Assembly: GCA_031267345.1 (NCBI GenBank)
Contig: JAIRZG010000137.1
Location: forward strand, 1 to 9,643
Length of the DNA: 9,643 nucleotides
DNA from: Zoogloeaceae bacterium
GTDB lineage: Bacteria; Pseudomonadota; Gammaproteobacteria; Burkholderiales; Rhodocyclaceae
Direction: 5' to 3'
In this document: positions 5,314 through 9,643 of the stretch, piece by piece
Layout of the letters: each line of letters opens with the position of its first letter
How positions within the stretch are numbered: the stretch's first letter is position 1
Notes under the pieces: generated by a model
Seen by the model: only the letters and a program-made list of their open reading frames with translations
What the model was told of the DNA's origin: nothing
Databases searched by the model: none
Made by a program: the position numbers and the translations under genes

Positions 5314-6519
5314 TCAGGCGGACGCGCCTTCGCCAACGCTTGCCGCCAGACGGAAATGGCGGTTGGCGGCATCGGTTTCTTCCAGGGTATCCAGAAAACA
5401 GGCCAGGGTGAAATGGGCTTCGTGACTGGCGGCGATGGAAAGCGAGGCTTCCAGATAATTTCTCGCCTTGCCCCAGAGTTGCTGACGGATGCACAGCCGT
5501 CCCAGCGCCAGCAGCAGACGGGCGTCCTGCGGATGGGCGACAAGCCAGGCCTCCGCGTGAGCGATGCGGGCAGTCAGCGCCTTGCCGGGCGTCGCCGTCA
5601 ATTGTCCGTAGAGCGCGGCCAGATCCGGCAGTCCATCGTCGGAATCGGGCAGGTCGGCAATGGCGTTTTCCACGATTTCGGCGGCGGCGGCGTCTTCGCC
5701 CGCGCGGTGCAAATTGCGCGCGGCGGAAAGCGCCAGACGCGGCGTCTGTTCCTTTTTGGGCAGGGCGTTAAAGTAGGCAAGCAATTCGCCCGCATCGGAT
5801 TGTCGTTGCGAAAGCGCCTGTTGATGCGTTTTGCGACGGATTCCTTTTGCCGCTTCCACCGACATGCCGCCGCGTTTTTCCAGTTGGCGCAACAGGCGCA
5901 ACACGCCCTGCATGTCGCCGCTTCCCTGACGGGCGCGCATTTCCAGACGCAGGGCGGCGATATGGCGTCCCTGCTGGCGCTGCGCTTCCTGCAAATGCGC
6001 GAGCGCGGCCTGTTCGTCGCCCATTTCCAGCGCGGTTTCCGCACCTATCATGTGGGCGGCGGCAGCGGTTTTCCCCGCATCGCTGTTCTCGGCGCGTTCC
6101 AGCCAGAGGGCGACTTCTTCCGTTTTACGCATCCGCTGCGCGGCGCGGGCGGCGATCAGGGCGGCGATGGCAGCGAATTGCCCGATCCGCCAGGCGCTTT
6201 CGGCGGCGCGCAGGGCATGACCGTAGCGACCGGCAAAGAGCAGACGGATGGCGTTTTCCACGGCGGCCTGTCCTTCCGCCTGTTCGCGTTTTTGCTGATA
6301 GGCGCGCGCTTTCGCGGGCAGCGCCAGCGCGAAACCCAGGGCGCGAACGAGACCGTAGGTCAGCGCGAACGCCAGCAGCAGCAGGACGACCAGAAAGGTC
6401 AGGGAAATTTCCACGCGCCAGGGCGGCAACGCCAGCAGGACGATGCCATCGTTATGCGCCAGCAGGGAAGCGGCTACCGCGAGAATGACAAGGACGAGCA
6501 ACCAGATCAGGTTACGCAT
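5314..6519 (-). CDS. hemY: HemY-like membrane protein of the haem operon
   Basis: Inner-membrane protein encoded with the porphyrin genes in Beta- and Gammaproteobacteria; its exact role is unsettled, and it is unrelated to the Gram-positive oxidase of the same name. The 401-residue product starts MRNLIWLLVLVILAV with a first membrane helix at about 3-20, a short loop containing PPWRVEISL typical of the family, and a second helix at about 38-58. Long alanine-rich helical repeats of TPR type follow on the cytoplasmic side. The frame is open upstream to 6750, but the start at 6519 is chosen because it gives the conserved hydrophobic N-terminus and falls four bases after the hemX stop. The Shine-Dalgarno is poor, so translation is probably coupled to hemX. 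Confidence 0.93.
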   Translation of the reverse strand: MRNLIWLLVLVILAVAASLLAHNDGIVLLALPPWRVEISLTFLVVLLLLAFALTYGLVRALGFALALPAKARAYQQKREQAEGQAAVENAIRLLFAGRYGHALRAAESAWRIGQFAAIAALIAARAAQRMRKTEEVALWLERAENSDAGKTAAAAHMIGAETALEMGDEQAALAHLQEAQRQQGRHIAALRLEMRARQGSGDMQGVLRLLRQLEKRGGMSVEAAKGIRRKTHQQALSQRQSDAGELLAYFNALPKKEQTPRLALSAARNLHRAGEDAAAAEIVENAIADLPDSDDGLPDLAALYGQLTATPGKALTARIAHAEAWLVAHPQDARLLLALGRLCIRQQLWGKARNYLEASLSIAASHEAHFTLACFLDTLEETDAANRHFRLAASVGEGASA

Positions 6520-6523
6520 GATT

Positions 6524-7552
6524 TCAGGGTTTTTCCCGGCTGGCTTTGGCGTTCTGCACGGCGGCGAGACTTTCGTGCAGGGTGGGCAGCGCAATGGCGA
6601 TTTCGGTGGCGAGCAACTGGCGCAGGTTGGCCAGGGCGGATTGCACGGGTTTGGCGTCGGCGTTGAAGTAGCGCTCCAGCCAGTCTTCTGCGGCGGCGAG
6701 TTCGTTTCTGAACGTCCATTGATCGCGCGATAGCAGCGCCAATCGGGCATTCAGCAGACGCAACTTGATGTTTTCGCGCAGGATGCGATTCTGGTCCGGC
6801 GAGAGCAGTTCCGGCGATTGCCGATCAAAGCGCTGGATGCGCACGAGACTGCGGATTTCCTTCCAGGCTCCCTGCGCGAAGGCGCGCCACCAGACGCCGC
6901 GCTCAGCCTCTTCGACCGGCGCGGGCGGCGGCGGCGTGGGAACGCTGTCCAGCGCCAGCGGCAGGTGATCGATGCCTGTGATGACATTTTCCAGACGCAG
7001 GTTCATGCCGGTCACATCGACAAAAGCCGTGCCGCGCAGTTTTTCCAGATCGCGGGTAAAAGCGCGGCGCAGCGTCAGAAAACGCGGCTCCAGACGGACG
7101 AGGCGCTGATCGGCGGCCTGCAAGGCAAAGATGGCGGCGGGGATGTTGCCGGAAAGTTGCAGGTGTTGCACGGCGATATTGACGTTTTGCTCCACTTCCG
7201 CCAACACTGCGTCGTCGCGGCTGACGGCGGTTTCCTGATAGAGACTTTGCAGGGCGTTGGCCTGATCCTGGAATTCGCCCAGTCGGGCTTCCAGCGCGCC
7301 GTATTTGCGCTGCAATTCGGCGGCGTCCAGCATGGCCTTGTCCGCCAGCGCGCGGCTTTCCTGCATCAGCCGCTCGCCTTCGACCAGGCGTTGCGCCAGT
7401 TCCTGACGCGCGCCGGAAAACGCCGCGCGTGTTTCCAGCCATTGCCAGACCGAAAGCGCCAGCATGGCGAGCACAATCCAGAACCACGGGCCATGCCAGA
7501 AAAAGCGCCGCGCGGGCGGCGGCAACATGGGGAGTTGAGCTTTTATATTCAT
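6524..7552 (-). CDS. hemX: HemX-like membrane-anchored protein
   Basis: Often labelled uroporphyrinogen-III C-methyltransferase, but this family lacks methyltransferase motifs and its role is unclear; it is probably an accessory or scaffold for the tetrapyrrole enzymes. With the ATG at 7552 the product has 342 residues: a short proline-rich cytoplasmic start, one membrane helix at about 22-38 (WFWIVLAMLALSVWQWL), a probable coiled coil at about 45-110, and a helical domain facing the periplasm. A proline run TPPPPAP near residue 210 links two halves. The ATG overlaps the hemD stop as ATGA, a classic coupled joint. An upstream in-frame TTG at 7564 is less likely because it would add only four residues and is a rarer codon. 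Confidence 0.93.
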   Translation of the reverse strand: MNIKAQLPMLPPPARRFFWHGPWFWIVLAMLALSVWQWLETRAAFSGARQELAQRLVEGERLMQESRALADKAMLDAAELQRKYGALEARLGEFQDQANALQSLYQETAVSRDDAVLAEVEQNVNIAVQHLQLSGNIPAAIFALQAADQRLVRLEPRFLTLRRAFTRDLEKLRGTAFVDVTGMNLRLENVITGIDHLPLALDSVPTPPPPAPVEEAERGVWWRAFAQGAWKEIRSLVRIQRFDRQSPELLSPDQNRILRENIKLRLLNARLALLSRDQWTFRNELAAAEDWLERYFNADAKPVQSALANLRQLLATEIAIALPTLHESLAAVQNAKASREKP

Positions 7553-8340
7553 GATTGTCGCCAATTATAAGCGTTTAGTCCGGCCAACAAACCCGCGTCA
7601 CCCGTTTCGGTCTCGATGACCCGCAAAAAACCGGCGGCGCGCGCCGCCGCAACGATGCGCGCATGGGACGCAAACAACGGCGTTTGCCGCAACATCGTCG
7701 TCTGCGCGGGCGGGCAGCGTTCCACGAGATAGCGCAAGGCTTCGCTGCTGGAAAGGGTCAGCGCGGCAAAGTCGCCCGCCGCCAGACGGGCGCAAAATTC
7801 CGTCCAGGTTGCGGATGCCGTGTCCGGGCCGCTACGCTGATAGACCGGAACAAAATCCACCTGCGCGCCCCGCGCGGTCAGGGTTTGCGCCAACAGTTCG
7901 CGTCCGCCGCCGCCCCGGAAAATGACTGCTTTTTTCCCGCGCACTGCGGATTCCGAGAATTCCGGCAACGCCAGCAAGGCTTCGGAATCCGTCTGCGGAT
8001 GCGGGTAGAGACAATCGCGCACCCCTGCCGCCCGCAAGTCTTGCGCCGTGCGCTCGCCCACCGCCACCGCCCGCGTCGCCGGAGGCCATGCGCCTGCGGA
8101 CAGGAGTAGCGGCAGGGCGTAACGCACGGCGTTGGGACTGACGAACACGGCAAAACGGTAATCGGCAAGGCGGGCGGCGCTGACGCGCAAAAGCGCGTCG
8201 TCCGGCCAGGGAGAAATTTCCAGCAGGGGAAAAAGACAAGCCGCGCCGCCTTGGGCGCGAATGCCCGCCGCCAGCGCCCCGGCCTGCGCCAGCGGGCGCG
8301 TGACCACAATCAGGCGACCTTGCAGGGGAAGCGCAGGCAT
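7549..8340 (-). CDS. hemD: Uroporphyrinogen-III synthase
   Basis: Closes hydroxymethylbilane and inverts ring D to give uroporphyrinogen III, the common precursor of haem, sirohaem and cobalamin; cytoplasmic. The 263-residue product has the family's two-lobed pattern: VVTRP at 12-16, FVSPNAV at 66-72, AVGERTA at 93-99, FRGGGGRELL at 141-150, a YQR at 167-169 and the LTLSSSEAL block at about 194-202. Primary sequence in this family is weakly conserved, so these blocks plus the position right after hemC carry the call. The ATG at 8340 lies 14 bases after the hemC stop without an obvious Shine-Dalgarno, suggesting coupled translation. Its stop overlaps the hemX start. Confidence 0.96.
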   Translation of the reverse strand: MPALPLQGRLIVVTRPLAQAGALAAGIRAQGGAACLFPLLEISPWPDDALLRVSAARLADYRFAVFVSPNAVRYALPLLLSAGAWPPATRAVAVGERTAQDLRAAGVRDCLYPHPQTDSEALLALPEFSESAVRGKKAVIFRGGGGRELLAQTLTARGAQVDFVPVYQRSGPDTASATWTEFCARLAAGDFAALTLSSSEALRYLVERCPPAQTTMLRQTPLFASHARIVAAARAAGFLRVIETETGDAGLLAGLNAYNWRQS

Positions 8341-8354
8341 GGTGAAGGCGAGAC

Positions 8355-9287
8355 CTACGCTCCGGACAGGGACGCCAGAATGGCGTCTGCGCCCCGGTGA
8401 CGCAGGTTTGCCGCCAGGGCGGCGCCCAGCGCCTCATCCTCGTCCGGCTTGCCGCGTATTTCGCCTTCCAGCAGCTTTTGACCGTCCGGACTGGCGATAA
8501 AGCCGCGCAGCCAGAGTTCGTCCGCCTGCAACAGGGCGTAGCCGCCCAGCGGAATCTGGCAGGAACCGCCCAGCGCGCGGGAAAAGGCGCGTTCGGCGCG
8601 CACGCAATGGGCGGTAGCCGCGTCATGCAGGGGCGCAATCCAGGCCGCCGCGTCCGCGCGTCCAATGCAGATTTCCAGACCCAACGCGCCCTGACCCGGC
8701 GCGGGCAGGGATTCCTCCGCCGTCAGCAAGGCGCGGATACGCGCCGCCAATCCCAGACGCATCAGCCCCGCCGCCGCTAAAATGATGGCGTCGTAGTGGC
8801 CTTCGTCCAGTTTTTTTAACCGGGTATCGAGATTGCCGCGCAGACTTTTGATGACCAGACGCGGATAACGCCGCCGCAACACCGCTTCCCGGCGCAAACT
8901 GGAAGTGCCGACAACCGCGCCGGACGGCAAGTCGGCAAGTGTGGCGTAACGGCTGGAAACAAAGGCGTCGAGCGGATTTTCCCGCAGGCAGATGGCGGCA
9001 AGCAAAAATCCTTCCGGCATTTCCATTGGCACATCCTTCAACGAGTGCACCGCCAGATCCGCCTTGCCCGCTTGCAGGGCGGCTTCCAGTTCCTTGATGA
9101 ACAAGCCCTTGCCGCCAATCTGCGCCAGCGGTCGGTCCAGAATCTGATCGCCTTGCGTGGTCATCCCCAGAATGCGTACCCGCGCCCCGTCATGCAACGC
9201 CGCCAGACGCGAACGGATATGCTCCGCCTGCCACAAGGCCAGACGGGATTCACGCGAAGCAATGACGATATTCAAGGCAAAAGACAT
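8355..9287 (-). CDS. hemC: Hydroxymethylbilane synthase (porphobilinogen deaminase)
   Basis: Joins four porphobilinogen molecules into hydroxymethylbilane using a covalently bound dipyrromethane cofactor; cytoplasmic. The 310-residue product has all key blocks: IASRESRLALWQA (9-21), TTQGD (43-47), KGLFIKELE (60-68), HSLKDVP (81-87) with catalytic aspartate D85, SSLRRE (129-134), RGNLDTR (150-156), PAPGQGAL (195-202) and GGSCQIP (240-246), where C243 anchors the cofactor. The frame is open upstream to 9356, but the ATG at 9287 gives the family N-terminus, while the longer form would run into the terminator at 9338-9386. Only a weak AGG lies before the start. First gene of the hem operon; I could not settle its promoter, which should lie between 9337 and 9288, where TGCTATCGT (about 9330-9322) is a possible extended -10. 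Confidence 0.98.
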   Translation of the reverse strand: MSFALNIVIASRESRLALWQAEHIRSRLAALHDGARVRILGMTTQGDQILDRPLAQIGGKGLFIKELEAALQAGKADLAVHSLKDVPMEMPEGFLLAAICLRENPLDAFVSSRYATLADLPSGAVVGTSSLRREAVLRRRYPRLVIKSLRGNLDTRLKKLDEGHYDAIILAAAGLMRLGLAARIRALLTAEESLPAPGQGALGLEICIGRADAAAWIAPLHDAATAHCVRAERAFSRALGGSCQIPLGGYALLQADELWLRGFIASPDGQKLLEGEIRGKPDEDEALGAALAANLRHRGADAILASLSGA

Positions 9288-9337
9288 GAACAAACCTATG
9301 TACGAAATAGGAAAGGGACGAACGATAGCAGGAATCG

Positions 9338-9386
9338 AAAAAAACAGGGCTGGCAAGCGGCAAGATTTTTACCGCGCCCACCCCTG
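9338..9386 (-). terminator. Intrinsic terminator between the right-edge gene and hemC
   Basis: On the minus strand a two-tier hairpin forms. An outer stem CAGGGGTGG/CCAGCCCTG (9386-9378 with 9353-9345) has one G-G mismatch. An inner stem GCGGTAA/TTGCCGC (9375-9369 with 9363-9357) has a G:U pair. A run of seven T (9344-9338) follows. It lies about 95 bases after the stop of the right-edge gene and about 50 bases before the hemC start, so it insulates the hem operon. Confidence 0.82.
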
Positions 9387-9479
9387 GCCTTTACACACGG
9401 TCGCTGCCCGCTATCCGCGCGATTTCGTACACTCGGCATTCCTGCGGGCAGTTCTCCGGCAGTTCTCCGTAAGCAGGAT

Positions 9480-9643
9480 TTACAGCAGGACACTCCCTTC
9501 CGGCGTTTCCCACTGCGCGCCGACGAGTTGCAGCAGGTCTTCCGGGTAATCCGTGATGGATGTCTGTCCGGAATCCGGCGGCGTCTCATTCTGCATGGCA
9601 TTGACCAGCGTCTGCACGTCGGTGTTTTTCAGCAGCGCGCCAT
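9480..9643 (-). CDS. C-terminal fragment of an unrecognised protein (runs off right edge)
   Basis: A minus-strand frame without stops enters from the right edge and ends at TAA (9482-9480), giving 54 codons. The end reads LLQLVGAQWETPEGSVLL; before it come NTDVQTLVNAMQNE and a proline/serine/threonine-rich stretch. Composition (balanced acidic and polar residues, no arginine excess) looks like a real protein, and a good terminator follows downstream. The overlapping frame with many arginines and cysteines at 9296-9601 is its shadow. I do not recognise the family. Confidence 0.6.
   Translation of the reverse strand, partial: GALLKNTDVQTLVNAMQNETPPDSGQTSITDYPEDLLQLVGAQWETPEGSVLL

Noticed and set aside
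5257..6666. Plus-strand open frame of 469 codons
   Set aside because: It is antisense to hemY and part of hemX, is rich in G, Q and R in a shadow-like pattern, and shows no recognisable domain.
6818..7570. Plus-strand open frame of 250 codons
   Set aside because: It is antisense to hemX, with no domain and no ribosome-binding site.
9296..9601. Minus-strand 101-codon ORF rich in arginine and cysteine
   Set aside because: It overlaps the better C-terminal frame ending at 9480 and crosses a strong terminator.

Overview
The window looks like chromosome of a moderately GC-rich proteobacterium, most likely a betaproteobacterium. The evidence is the rplU-rpmA-obgE cluster, the hemC-hemD-hemX-hemY order typical of Beta/Gammaproteobacteria, Gram-negative-style TTGACA/TATAAT promoters and GC-rich codon use. 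Taxonomy below class is not claimed. Every protein gene I support lies on the minus strand; the only plus-strand gene is a tRNA.

Left part (1-2061, minus): a sigma70-type promoter with consensus -35 and -10 boxes drives rplU (ribosomal protein L21) and rpmA (L27). A clear intrinsic terminator separates rpmA from obgE, the ribosome-assembly GTPase. Just downstream of obgE, the window edge holds the first 76 codons of another gene. Its N-terminus resembles large fused restriction-methyltransferase (type IIG / Eco57I-like) proteins, so an accessory defence gene may start here and run off the left end.

Middle (2099-5233): a tRNA-Ala(CGC) gene with its own promoter and terminator faces right. It is followed by about 90 non-coding bases that resemble the flank left by a tRNA-targeting integrase. 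Convergent with it is a two-gene minus-strand unit: an AGCS-family sodium/alanine (glycine) symporter followed by a conserved P-loop ATPase of unknown role. Upstream of the symporter lie a strong hairpin plus T-tract only about 25 bases before its start codon, a doubtful small ORF with a CxxCH motif, and a good small zinc-ribbon protein gene.

Right part (5314-9287, minus): a compact haem-biosynthesis operon, hemC-hemD-hemX-hemY. HemC builds hydroxymethylbilane and HemD closes it to uroporphyrinogen III. HemX and HemY are membrane-anchored partners with poorly defined roles. Gene joints are tight (14 bp, an ATGA overlap, 4 bp), implying one transcript. An intrinsic terminator insulates the operon from an unrecognised gene whose last 54 codons enter from the right edge.

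Most of the window is ordinary core genome. The least explained parts are the restriction-like gene at the left edge, the region downstream of the tRNA, and the 4695-5233 stretch with the hairpin and small ORFs. I saw no CRISPR array, complete mobile element or convincing new multi-gene system.
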